DNA from: Sulfurovum sp. | GTDB taxonomy: Bacteria > Campylobacterota > Campylobacteria > Campylobacterales > Sulfurovaceae | Assembly (NCBI GenBank): GCA_027066595.1 | Contig: JAMONG010000003.1 | Location: 1-20,052 of the forward strand | Reading direction: 5' to 3' | Length of the DNA stretch: 20,052 bases | Shown: piece after piece, positions 6,586 to 15,472 of the stretch | Position numbering within the stretch: the first letter of the stretch is position 1 | Layout of the letters: the number at the start of each line of letters is the position of its first letter | Position numbers and translations under genes: made by a program | The notes under the pieces: generated by a model | Seen by the model: only the letters and a program-made list of their open reading frames with translations | Databases searched by the model: none | Told to the model about the DNA's origin: nothing

Positions 6586-9087
6586 ATGAAAGCGGTAGTT
6601 ATGGCAGGTGGTTTTGGAACGCGTATCCAACCACTCACACACTCACGACCAAAACCGATGTTACCGATTATGAATCAGCCAATGATGGAACATACTATGA
6701 TGATGCTCAAAGATTTAGGAATCATAGAGTTTATAGTACTTCTTTATTTCAAGCCTGAAGTAATTCAAAACTATTTTGGAGATGGCAGTGCTTTTGGCAT
6801 TAAAATTACCTATGTAATTCCTGATGATGATTACGGAACAGCAGGGGCTGTCAAATTTGCTCAAGAGCATATTGGAGATGAAAATTTTATTATTATCAGT
6901 GGAGATTTGGTAACGGACTTTAATTTTCAAAAGCTTTTTGATTTTCATAAAAAGCAAAATGCTAAACTCTCAATAGGTCTTACTTCAGTAGAAAACCCTT
7001 TGCAGTTTGGCGTGGTTATTGCTAATGTAGATCATGTAATAGAAAATTTTCTAGAAAAGCCAAGCTGGGGAGAGGTCTTTAGTGATACGATAAATACCGG
7101 TATCTATATTATAGAACCTGAAATTTTGGAGTTTATTCCAAAAAGTGAAAATTTTGACTTTGCAAAAGACTTGTTCCCAACTTTAATGGAAGAAGGTATA
7201 CCTCTAATGGCATACAATCTTAAAGGTTATTGGCGTGATGTAGGAAACCCTCAAAGTTATAGAGAAGTGTATGAAGATATATTAAACAAAAAAGTTAAAT
7301 TTAAACTCGAAGGAAAAAAGAAACAATACCTTGATGGAATACTTTATAGTTTGGGTAAGAATAGTATAGATGATACGGTAGAGATTCTTGGAACTGTCCT
7401 TGTTGGTAATAACGTTACTATCAAAAAAAATGTGAAACTTACTAATACTATCATTGGTGATAATGTGACAATCGGAGCATTCAGCAAGATAAAAAATAGC
7501 GTCTTTTGGGATAATGTCAAAGTCAATAAGCATTTTTTACTTGATAATGGAGTGATCTGTAACCATAATTTTATAGATAAAAATGTCACAGCAATGTCTG
7601 GACTTATTTTAGCAGAGAACTGTGAAGTAGGTGAGTTGACACGTTTTGACAAAGATGTCATCATATGGCCAGATAAAAAGATAGAACCAGCATCTATTGT
7701 GACAAGTAATCTAATTTTAGGAAGTAAATATAAAAACTCTATCTTTGAAGATGGTAGTGTTTCTGGAAAAAGTAATATTGAACTCTCTTGTGAAATGGCG
7801 ACGAAACTGGCAGAGGCCTTTGGTTCACAACTTCCTATTTTTAGCACTGTGGTTGTAGGATGTGATCATGATAAAAATTCCCGTATGATAAAGCGGGCTT
7901 TTTTAGGAGGATTACTCTCTTCTGGCATTAATATTTTGGATCTAAAAGAAGTTCCCCCTTCAGTTCTACGTTATACATTAGTAAACAACACTCAACTAAT
8001 TGCAGGGGTGGATTTTAAACGTTGCTTAAATGATACTGCAAGCTCAGAAATAATATTATTTAATAGTGAGGCGATGAGGATTCATTCGGAATCTGCCAGA
8101 TCCATAGAGAAAGCATTTTTTAATGAAAAATTTCGCAGAGTGGATTATACTAAAATAGGTCGTATTCGTGATAGTACACATCATCTTGAGTATTTTAATT
8201 ATTTGCACGATGTTATAGAGAAAATAGATCATAAAATTGTAAAACATGAAAATTTTAAGGTTGTTTTAGATCTTATGCATGGAACAACAACAGATGTTTT
8301 TCCTAAAATTATAAATGAGATAAATGTAGAAAATATACTGCTCAATTCTTACTATAATGAGCAAAAACTCTCTAATATTACGTTATTAGAGAAAAAATCT
8401 TTTTCTGATGTCTCTAATATAGTAAAAGCTCTCTCTTATGATATGGGCATTATTGTTTATCCAAATGCTCAAAAAATTATCCTAATTGATGATGAAGGAA
8501 AAGTACTCAGTATGCTTCAAGCCCTTTATGCAGTGCTTGAGCTTGTAAACCTTGATGCAATGAATGAAAAAAAAAGAGTCTTTTTGCCAATATGGGCACC
8601 TGATAGAAGGAACTTTAAAAACCTTATTATTGAGAGGGGTGTTTATACAAACTTTAAAGCTAAAAAATTAAAAGAATATGACCTTGTAGCAACAGTAGAT
8701 GGAAGTTTTACTTTTACAGACTTTACTTATACACGTGATGCAATCTATGCAAGTTTAAAGATTATGGAACTTTTAAGTACCTATAAAGTGGAACTCTCTC
8801 AGCTTGTTTCTTCTTTGGAAAGTTTTTACTATCAGCACTTTTTAGTAGATTGTCCCCAAAAACTTAAAGGTAAAATGATACGTAAATTTTTAGAATATTC
8901 TAAAAATAAAAAGTTTTGTTCTAAAGTGGGCGTAAAAATCTGGGAAGATAAAAATGATTGGGTATTGATGATTCCCCATCAGTATAGTGAGCATCTTAAT
9001 TTATATATTCAAGCAGGTGATACTATAAGTGGCAATGCTTTGTATGAAAAGTATCTTCAAATAATAGAAAAATTTTCTAAAGAGTAG
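6586..9087 (+). CDS. Fused sugar-1-phosphate nucleotidyltransferase / left-handed helix / degenerate phosphohexomutase-like domain
   Basis: Three parts are visible. Residues 1-235 form a nucleotidyltransferase with MAGGFGTRIQPLT (6-18), RPKPM (21-25), the metal/nucleotide motif SGD (105-107), FLEKP (155-159) and GYWRDVG (214-220); all look intact. Residues about 250-370 contain hexapeptide-like repeats (for example VGNNVTIKKNVK and IGDNVTIGAF), a left-handed beta-helix. Residues about 395-833 resemble phosphomannomutase/phosphoglucomutase, but the catalytic Ser-His-Asn-Pro loop is replaced (GVDFKRCLNDT, 474-484), the DGDGDR metal loop is replaced (YPNAQK, 625-630), and no GEESG motif is seen. 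Proteins with this architecture are usually labelled mannose-1-phosphate guanylyltransferase or NDP-sugar pyrophosphorylase. No glgC is seen in this operon, so I infer it may make the glucose nucleotide for GlgA, with GDP-mannose synthesis as the alternative. RBS AAAGGGGA at 6572-6579. Confidence 0.9.
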   Translation: MKAVVMAGGFGTRIQPLTHSRPKPMLPIMNQPMMEHTMMMLKDLGIIEFIVLLYFKPEVIQNYFGDGSAFGIKITYVIPDDDYGTAGAVKFAQEHIGDENFIIISGDLVTDFNFQKLFDFHKKQNAKLSIGLTSVENPLQFGVVIANVDHVIENFLEKPSWGEVFSDTINTGIYIIEPEILEFIPKSENFDFAKDLFPTLMEEGIPLMAYNLKGYWRDVGNPQSYREVYEDILNKKVKFKLEGKKKQYLDGILYSLGKNSIDDTVEILGTVLVGNNVTIKKNVKLTNTIIGDNVTIGAFSKIKNSVFWDNVKVNKHFLLDNGVICNHNFIDKNVTAMSGLILAENCEVGELTRFDKDVIIWPDKKIEPASIVTSNLILGSKYKNSIFEDGSVSGKSNIELSCEMATKLAEAFGSQLPIFSTVVVGCDHDKNSRMIKRAFLGGLLSSGINILDLKEVPPSVLRYTLVNNTQLIAGVDFKRCLNDTASSEIILFNSEAMRIHSESARSIEKAFFNEKFRRVDYTKIGRIRDSTHHLEYFNYLHDVIEKIDHKIVKHENFKVVLDLMHGTTTDVFPKIINEINVENILLNSYYNEQKLSNITLLEKKSFSDVSNIVKALSYDMGIIVYPNAQKIILIDDEGKVLSMLQALYAVLELVNLDAMNEKKRVFLPIWAPDRRNFKNLIIERGVYTNFKAKKLKEYDLVATVDGSFTFTDFTYTRDAIYASLKIMELLSTYKVELSQLVSSLESFYYQHFLVDCPQKLKGKMIRKFLEYSKNKKFCSKVGVKIWEDKNDWVLMIPHQYSEHLNLYIQAGDTISGNALYEKYLQIIEKFSKE

Positions 9088-9096
9088 GAAAAAATT

Positions 9097-11118
9097 GTGA
9101 CATTAAGCTTTATATGGCATATGCATCAACCTAATTATCGTGATAAAGATGGAATAATGCAGATGCCGTGGGTATTTTTACATGCTATAAAAGATTACTA
9201 CGATATGCCATGGATAGTGAGTCATTATCCGGAGGTAAAGCTTACTTTTAATATAACAGCTCCCTTAATAGAGCAATTGAAGCTCTATAGTCAAGAAGCA
9301 GAAAAATCAGATAAGTTTTTATCACTATGGTTGCGTGAGCCACAAGATCTAGTTGAAAATGAGAGAAGATGGCTTATAAAAATTTGTAAAAGTTCCCACT
9401 ATGAAACAATGGTAAAACCATTTACCCGATATAGAGAGCTTGTTGACAAAGAGCATTATAATGACAGAGAGTTTTTAAATCTAGAAATTTTGTTTATACT
9501 CTCTTGGTGTGGCAATTATCTTCAGAAAAATAATGCTGTTGTGCAACAGTTGTTTCAAAAAGAGCAGAATTATACGGTAGATGATAAAAAAATATTGCTT
9601 GCTACACTTATAGAGTTTATTGCAGGTATTTGGAGTTTTTATAAAAAGCTATATCAATCAAAGCAGATAGTAATTGCAACAACACCTTTTTATCATCCTA
9701 TATTACCATTACTACTTGATATGCAAAATGCAAAAAAGGCAAATCCAAATACGCAAATTCCAAAAGAAACATTTTCCTTAAAAGAGGATGCTACAAGACA
9801 TATTATAAAAGCAAAAGAGCTTTTTAGAGAAACGTTTGGAAGTAATGTTAAAGGATTTTGGCCTGCAGAAGGTGCTGTAGATGAAGAGAGTGTAGAGCTG
9901 TTGGCATCACAAGGTATCCATTGGATAGCAACAGATGAGGAGGTGCTCTATAAATCTTTAGGAAACAAAGAGAAAAAAAATATCTATTTTCCTTATAGAT
10001 ATAAAAATGTTGCTATTGGATTTAGAGATCATAGACTCAGTGATCTTATAGGTTTTGAATATAGATATAAAAGTGCTAAAGATGCGGTGCAGTCCTTTCT
10101 TTTGGAGTTAGAAGTGATACAAAAGAATGATGAAAATGCACATGTATATATTGTTTTAGATGGAGAGAATGCTTGGGAATATTATCCAAAAAATGGTTTT
10201 GATTTTCTCCACAAAATGTATGAAAGTTTACAAAATATATCATGGTGCAGTATGCTTACAATGGATGAAATCAGTAAAATGCAGACAAAAACTCTCAGCC
10301 ATTTAGCTGCTGGAAGTTGGATAAACGGTACATTTGATACATGGGTAGGGGATAGAGAAAAAATAAGAGCATGGGAGTTACTTTTTATGACCAAAAGAGA
10401 TTACAATCGTCATTATGAGCATCTTACGCAAAAAAAAAGAACACTAATTGATGAGAAGTTTTTGTTTGCAGAGTCTTCTGATTGGTTTTGGTGGTATGGA
10501 AATGATCATCATAGTGAATTTGACAATGAATTTGATCTGCTTTTTCGCAATAATCTTGTTACTATTTATGAACTTATGGAAATATATCCACCGCATGATT
10601 TGTTTATACCTCTTGTGAAAAAAAGAAGTAGCGGTGATTTTTTGATTCATCCTCAATCTGACATTACTCCCATTATTGATGGGAAAAAAGATTCTTTTTT
10701 TGAATGGATGGGTTGTGGTGTTGTAGATGAATCACAACTTTTTTCCACTATGGATAGAACAAAACAGCTTATAAAAAAAATATATTATGGGCAAGATAGT
10801 CAAAAACTCTATTTTGCTTTTGAAGGTGTGTCGCACGAGTTATGCAAAAAAGGTATGATACATCTTATCATTGACCCTTTAAAAATAGAAATAGAGATTG
10901 CTTTTTGTACAGATGCAAAAAATTTTTCTTCATTGAGGGTAGAGAGTGCATGTAAAGATTGGCTTGAATTGAGTATTGAGAAAAAGAATATAAAAGTACA
11001 GAAACTTGCTTTGCGTTTTGAAATATATACACAAGAAGGTGCTCTGCAAACACTTCCGAGTTTTGGTGATCTACTTATAGATTTAAATGATGATTATAGT
11101 AAAAATTGGTTTGTATAG
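9097..11118 (+). CDS. Glycoside hydrolase family 57 protein (amylolytic, PAEG subtype)
   Basis: GH57 proteins hydrolyse or rearrange alpha-glucans through a seven-stranded (beta/alpha) barrel. Visible signatures are HMHQP (8-12), a probable nucleophile Glu258 in GFWPAEG, and a probable acid/base Asp355 in IVLDGENAWE. The DWFWWYGNDH block (462-471) is typical of the large GH57 proteins found in glycogen clusters. The last 150 residues or so, beginning ITPIIDG (523-529), look like a beta-sandwich add-on domain. No signal peptide is present, so it should act on intracellular glucan. The start is GTG at 9097, chosen because AGGAA lies 6 bases upstream and the protein begins directly with the barrel strand; the gap to the preceding gene is 9 bases. 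The exact reaction (amylase, debranching or transferase) cannot be read from sequence. Family call secure, function open. Confidence 0.88.
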   Translation: MTLSFIWHMHQPNYRDKDGIMQMPWVFLHAIKDYYDMPWIVSHYPEVKLTFNITAPLIEQLKLYSQEAEKSDKFLSLWLREPQDLVENERRWLIKICKSSHYETMVKPFTRYRELVDKEHYNDREFLNLEILFILSWCGNYLQKNNAVVQQLFQKEQNYTVDDKKILLATLIEFIAGIWSFYKKLYQSKQIVIATTPFYHPILPLLLDMQNAKKANPNTQIPKETFSLKEDATRHIIKAKELFRETFGSNVKGFWPAEGAVDEESVELLASQGIHWIATDEEVLYKSLGNKEKKNIYFPYRYKNVAIGFRDHRLSDLIGFEYRYKSAKDAVQSFLLELEVIQKNDENAHVYIVLDGENAWEYYPKNGFDFLHKMYESLQNISWCSMLTMDEISKMQTKTLSHLAAGSWINGTFDTWVGDREKIRAWELLFMTKRDYNRHYEHLTQKKRTLIDEKFLFAESSDWFWWYGNDHHSEFDNEFDLLFRNNLVTIYELMEIYPPHDLFIPLVKKRSSGDFLIHPQSDITPIIDGKKDSFFEWMGCGVVDESQLFSTMDRTKQLIKKIYYGQDSQKLYFAFEGVSHELCKKGMIHLIIDPLKIEIEIAFCTDAKNFSSLRVESACKDWLELSIEKKNIKVQKLALRFEIYTQEGALQTLPSFGDLLIDLNDDYSKNWFV

Positions 11119-11125
11119 AGATGAG

Positions 11126-13108
11126 ATGAAAAAGGTTTCACTGCTTCTTGGTATTCATATGCATCAACCAGTTGATAATTTTGATGAAGCTGTTGTAGAA
11201 GCAATATCACTTGCTTATGCTCCATTTTTTGAGACGATGCTTCGCTATCCTACGTTTAAATTTTCATTGCATTGCAGTGGTTGGTTACTAGAAAAAATAC
11301 GACTAGAATATCCGGTACTTTTTTCTTCTATGCAGGAGTTGAGTAAAAAAGGGAATATTGAGTGGTTGAGTGGAGGATATTATGAGCCGGTTTTAAGTGC
11401 TATACCCTCTTGTGACCGTCAAGCTCAAATAAAAAAATTAAATAATTATATTGAAAAATATTTTTATCAAAAACCGCAAGGACTTTGGCTGACAGAAAGA
11501 GTCTGGGAAAGCTCCTTGGTAAAAGATATAAAGGAATGCAATTTAGAGTATGTTATGGTAGATGATTACCATTTTTTAAGTAATGGTTTTGAAAAACAGA
11601 GGCTTAATGGTTACTTTATAACAGAAGATGATGCAGAGCAATTAGCACTCTTTCCTATTGCCAAAGATTTACGCTATGCTTTGCCTTTTTTTAAGGTGAA
11701 TAAGGCTATAGAGGCAATACTTTCACACAGTAATAGCATAGAGGGTGCAGCGATTATTTTCGATGATGCTGAGAAATTTGGACTTTGGACAGATACGAAC
11801 ACATGGGTCTATAAACAAAAATGGCTTGAGTATTTTATAGAAGCTATCTTACAACATCCTGCCATTAAAACAAACCATTATAGCACGTACAAACAGGAAA
11901 ACCCCTCTTTGGGTTTAGCTTATCTCGATAACTGTTCCTATGAAGAGATGGGTGAATGGAGCCTGTCAACACAGCAGGCAAGGGCATTCAAAGAGATAAA
12001 AAAAAGAGAAGAAGCTTATATATTTAAAGGTGGTATTTGGAAAAATTTCTTTATAAAATACCATGAAAGTAACTATTTGCATAAACGGATGTTGTGTTTA
12101 AGTAAAGAACAAAGTTCTTTTAATGTAACAATGTTAGAATCACTTTATAAACTGCAAACTAATGATGTTTTTTGGCATGGTGCTTTTGGCGGTTTGTATC
12201 TTCCTAATCTGCGTGATAATGCTTATAGGTATCTTTTGGAGATAGAGGCAAAACAAGCCTCTAAAAGCATAGCGTATAACTGTCTTGATATTGATCAAGA
12301 CGGTTATGATGAGCTCAAAGTTTTAACAGAGCACCTTAGCATTGTCATAAGTGCAAAAAATGGGGCACAGATGGTGGAATTTGGTTCAGTAAAACATATG
12401 TTTAATTGGCAAAATACTCTTATGAGACGAGATGAAAGCTATTATTATATAGAAGAGAAGCATGAACAAAAAGGGGTTATTCCTACGATTCATGATCAAA
12501 AATCAGCGTTAAATAGCAGTGAGAAACAACAACTTTTATTTGATTGGCATGCTAAAAATTCTTTTATAGAACACTTTGCCAAGGAGCCTTTTACATTAGA
12601 AAACTTTCAAAACCTTACATTTAAAGAAGTTGGAGATTTTGCCAATCAGGCATTTAAATTCAAAGATGAAAAATTTATACGAGAGGGTGGTATTTATTTG
12701 TACGAGGATAATTATACCGCGCGTTTACAAAAGAAATATACATTTAGCACAGATAAAATAAGCTTACAAAGTAGATTTCTAACAGAGTATTCCTCTAAAC
12801 TCTATTTTGCACAGGAATTTAATTTACATTTTGCACATCCACAAAAGGTAACTTTCAATGGAGAGTATATTGAAGATGGTTGGAGTGTTTATGATAGTAA
12901 TATCCTTACTATTGTTGATGATTTTACAAACAGTGTTTTATCTATAAAAACAAGTTGTAAATGTAATATTTTTGCTTTTATTTTGCATACACTTTCAAAA
13001 TCAGAAGATGGCTTTGAGGCGATAGCACAGCAGATAAGTTTTCTCTTTACAACAGGTTTTCAAAAAAAACTGACCTTTAAAGTTTCATTGGAGGCTCATG
13101 ATGTCTGA
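11126..13108 (+). CDS. GH57 4-alpha-glucanotransferase (Thermococcus-type)
   Basis: Closely follows the pattern of the Thermococcus litoralis 4-alpha-glucanotransferase: GIHMHQP (9-15), GGYYEPVLSAIP (83-94), WLTERVWE with predicted nucleophile Glu124, VDDYHF (145-150), FDDAEKFGLW with predicted acid/base Asp213 or Asp214, then GGIWKNFF, HKRML and DVFWHGAFGG. The length of 660 equals that of the archaeal enzyme, including the C-terminal beta-sandwich. It would disproportionate maltodextrins left by phosphorylase and branching enzyme, the job MalQ does in enteric bacteria. I place the start at 11126 (MKKVSLLLG), seven bases after the upstream stop. The frame also opens at 11087, but that would add 13 unalignable residues and overlap the previous gene. 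The RBS here is poor (AGAGATGAG), which suggests coupling to the gene before it. The 3' end overlaps galT. Confidence 0.9.
   Translation: MKKVSLLLGIHMHQPVDNFDEAVVEAISLAYAPFFETMLRYPTFKFSLHCSGWLLEKIRLEYPVLFSSMQELSKKGNIEWLSGGYYEPVLSAIPSCDRQAQIKKLNNYIEKYFYQKPQGLWLTERVWESSLVKDIKECNLEYVMVDDYHFLSNGFEKQRLNGYFITEDDAEQLALFPIAKDLRYALPFFKVNKAIEAILSHSNSIEGAAIIFDDAEKFGLWTDTNTWVYKQKWLEYFIEAILQHPAIKTNHYSTYKQENPSLGLAYLDNCSYEEMGEWSLSTQQARAFKEIKKREEAYIFKGGIWKNFFIKYHESNYLHKRMLCLSKEQSSFNVTMLESLYKLQTNDVFWHGAFGGLYLPNLRDNAYRYLLEIEAKQASKSIAYNCLDIDQDGYDELKVLTEHLSIVISAKNGAQMVEFGSVKHMFNWQNTLMRRDESYYYIEEKHEQKGVIPTIHDQKSALNSSEKQQLLFDWHAKNSFIEHFAKEPFTLENFQNLTFKEVGDFANQAFKFKDEKFIREGGIYLYEDNYTARLQKKYTFSTDKISLQSRFLTEYSSKLYFAQEFNLHFAHPQKVTFNGEYIEDGWSVYDSNILTIVDDFTNSVLSIKTSCKCNIFAFILHTLSKSEDGFEAIAQQISFLFTTGFQKKLTFKVSLEAHDV
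13090..13094 (+). promoter_or_regulatory. Ribosome binding site of galT
   Basis: GGAGG lies inside the end of the GH57 glucanotransferase gene. It is 3 bases from the ATG at 13098 and 6 bases from the ATG at 13101. The second spacing is more usual, so the start at 13101 is preferred. Confidence 0.6.
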
Positions 13109-14117
13109 AATACGTTTTGATCGTTTAGAAAATAGATATGTAATCATTGTACCTGAGCGACAACATCGCCCAAATCTTCCAAAAATAGATTTTTTGCAAA
13201 CAGAGAAAAAATGTCCTTTTTGTGAGGGACATGAGGCTTTGACTCCAGCTGAAATTTTTGCTATTCGAAAGAATGGAGCCAATGAATCAGGATGGCAAAC
13301 ACGTGTGATTCCTAATCTTTATAAAGCAGTTCAGATTGAAACAGAAGTGCTCTCTCAACGAGAGGGTATGTTTGAATCTGTAAGTGGGTTTGGCGCTCAT
13401 GAGGTTATAATAGATTCGCCTTGTCACAGTTGTAGGATGGTAGAGTTAGGAAGTAAAGGAGTAGAGCAGTGGCTTCGGACAATGATTGTTCGTATCAACG
13501 ACTTGCAAAAAGATAAGCGGCTTGTATCTCTGCATCTTTTTAAAAATAGTGGAAAAGGGGCTGGAGCTACTCAGGAGCATCCACATTCGCAACTTATAGC
13601 ACTCCCTGTTACACCTATGGATAGACTGGAGTTTTTAAAAAGAAATGCAGAGTATTATCATATTCATGGAAGAGGTATTGTTGAAGATGTAGTTGTGAAT
13701 GAAAAAATAGCACAGAAAAGGATTATAGCACAGCAGGGTTTGTTTATTGCTTATGCTCCTTATGCAAGTTTTTTTGCTTTTGAGGTGATTGTTTCACCGA
13801 CAAAAGTGCTCTCGAATCTTACACAGTGTTCACGAGAAGAGTTGTTCGATTTGTCTCTGTTACTAACAGATGTTTTTAGAAAATTGGATCGGCAACTTGG
13901 TATTTATGATTTTAATATAGCTTTTTATTTGGCACCTTTAAATCAAAATTTTGAGAATGAAGTTTATATGGAGGATATTGAGAAAAGTTTTACGTTCTAC
14001 ATTAGAATTATGCCTCGTATATATACTTTGGGTGGGTTTGAACTCTCTACAGGCATAGCTATGAACAGTGTAACTCCTGAGATGGCGGCAGAGCTTTTGC
14101 GAGAAGGAAAAAAATGA
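13101..14117 (+). CDS. galT: GalT-family sugar-1-phosphate nucleotidylyltransferase
   Basis: HIT-superfamily protein of the galactose-1-phosphate uridylyltransferase type, 338 residues. Zinc-site cysteines are visible in CPFCEG (Cys38, Cys41), with a further SPCHSCRM segment around 106-113. The catalytic triad segment is EHPHSQLIALP, with zinc-ligand His160 and nucleotide-accepting His162. Classical GalT has Gly after the second His; here it is Ser. The enzyme transfers a nucleotidyl group between hexose-1-phosphates through a His-NMP intermediate. No galK, galE or galM lies nearby, so galactose use is not supported. I infer a role in nucleotide-glucose balance, for instance exchange or phosphorolysis of UDP- or ADP-glucose. 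It overlaps the GH57 gene by 8 bases and ends in a 4-base ATGA overlap with glgA. The family call is strong; the substrate is not known. Confidence 0.9.
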   Translation: MSEIRFDRLENRYVIIVPERQHRPNLPKIDFLQTEKKCPFCEGHEALTPAEIFAIRKNGANESGWQTRVIPNLYKAVQIETEVLSQREGMFESVSGFGAHEVIIDSPCHSCRMVELGSKGVEQWLRTMIVRINDLQKDKRLVSLHLFKNSGKGAGATQEHPHSQLIALPVTPMDRLEFLKRNAEYYHIHGRGIVEDVVVNEKIAQKRIIAQQGLFIAYAPYASFFAFEVIVSPTKVLSNLTQCSREELFDLSLLLTDVFRKLDRQLGIYDFNIAFYLAPLNQNFENEVYMEDIEKSFTFYIRIMPRIYTLGGFELSTGIAMNSVTPEMAAELLREGKK

Positions 14118-15472
14118 AAGTATTATTTGCTGCAAGTGAGATTTTTCCTTATGCCAAAACAGGTGGTTTGGCAGATGTTGCCTACGCTTTGCCTCTTGCT
14201 CTTAAAAAATATGTAGATATTGCAAGAGTGATGCCTCTGTATTCTTTTATGGCAAGAGAAGCATTGTGCTTTTATGATAACTTTACCATTACTTTAGATG
14301 GTGACAATTATGCTTTAAAAATATGGCAACATGAAGAAAAAGGTATTATAACTTACTTTATTGAGGCACCCTATCTTAGTCAAACAGATTCTCTTTATGG
14401 TGATAGTTTAGCTGATTATAAAGAGAATGCTTTGCGTTTTACCATCTTTTGTATGGCAATTGTTGAACTTAGTATGCGACTCAATATCACGCTTATTCAT
14501 CTTAATGATTGGCATACTGCTTTGGTTGCTTTTTTTGTAAAAAAGTATGATTTGACAACAAAGACACTTTTCACAATGCATAATCTTGCTTATCAGGGAA
14601 TTTTTGATAGAGCTGTTTTAAAAATTTTAGGTATTGAAGAGCATTATTTTACTATGGATGCTTTAGAATTTCATGGGAAAGTAAATTTTCTTAAAGCCGG
14701 CATAGCATTTAGTGACTGTATAACAACTGTGAGTATGACGTATGCACAGGAGATACTTACAGAGACGTTTGGATGTGGGCTTCATGGATTTTTAGAAGTT
14801 CATAAAAAGAAGCTTTTTGGTATTTTAAATGGTATAGACTATGGAATGTTTCCTCCTCTAAAAGAGATTGGAGATAAGAAAACTGCTAAAGAACTTTTGT
14901 ATAAAAAGTTCCAATTTGTAAAAAAAGAATTGCCTCTTTTTGTAATGATAAGTCGTTTAGTCGAACAAAAAGGGCTTGAACTCTTGATAGAGAGTTTAGA
15001 CCTGTTACTCTCTCAAAATCTTTATCTTTTTATATTGGGAAAAGGTGAGTTGGAGTACGTTAAAGTTTTAAAAAAATATGCACGACTTTATGAAAACTTT
15101 TATTTTTTTGAAGCTTATGATGAAGCACTCTCTCATCAAATTTATCTGGCAGCAGATTTTTTACTGATGCCTTCAACTTTTGAACCTTGTGGACTCAATC
15201 AGTTTATTGCAATGAAAAATGGAACGATCCCCGTAGTACATGAAGTGGGTGGTTTAAAGGAAAGTGTTCACGAGATAAAAGCTTTGTGTGGCAGAGGTAT
15301 AAGTTACACAGAACAAAATAAACAAGAGTTTTTGTATGCACTTAAACGAGCCCAAGACTTATATGAAGATCAAGAAAGACTAAAACACTATCAACATTTT
15401 AATCTTCAATGTGATTTTTCTTTTAATAAAAGTGCACAACGCTATTTGGAGCTTTATAGGAGCTTAGTATGA
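14114..15472 (+). CDS. glgA: Glycogen synthase, short divergent paralogue
   Basis: GT5 glycogen synthase using ADP- or UDP-glucose to extend alpha-1,4-glucan. The diagnostic motifs are present: KTGGLADV (15-22), NDWHTALV (131-138), MHNLAYQG (155-162), SRLVEQKG with Arg281 and Lys286 that hold the donor phosphates, and FEPCGLNQ with catalytic Glu357. At 452 residues it is about 36 shorter than the paralogue at 16305. It loses length after the N-terminal strand and after LNGID, where the WNPxxD block and the following donor-side helix normally stand (here FPPLKEIGDK). The catalytic core is intact. Translation probably couples to galT through the ATGA overlap, helped by GAAGGA at 14103-14108. 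The shape suggests a specialised role, such as a different donor, acceptor or regulation, but nothing in the sequence says which. Confidence 0.9.
   Translation: MKVLFAASEIFPYAKTGGLADVAYALPLALKKYVDIARVMPLYSFMAREALCFYDNFTITLDGDNYALKIWQHEEKGIITYFIEAPYLSQTDSLYGDSLADYKENALRFTIFCMAIVELSMRLNITLIHLNDWHTALVAFFVKKYDLTTKTLFTMHNLAYQGIFDRAVLKILGIEEHYFTMDALEFHGKVNFLKAGIAFSDCITTVSMTYAQEILTETFGCGLHGFLEVHKKKLFGILNGIDYGMFPPLKEIGDKKTAKELLYKKFQFVKKELPLFVMISRLVEQKGLELLIESLDLLLSQNLYLFILGKGELEYVKVLKKYARLYENFYFFEAYDEALSHQIYLAADFLLMPSTFEPCGLNQFIAMKNGTIPVVHEVGGLKESVHEIKALCGRGISYTEQNKQEFLYALKRAQDLYEDQERLKHYQHFNLQCDFSFNKSAQRYLELYRSLV

Noticed and set aside
7344..7847. 167-codon frame on the - strand
   Set aside because: Antisense shadow of the left-handed helix repeats of the fusion protein; no ribosome binding site and no recognisable domain.
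11087..11125. Upstream start for the second GH57 protein
   Set aside because: It would add 13 residues with no family match and overlap the preceding gene by 32 bases; the sequence resembling the GH57 family begins at 11126.
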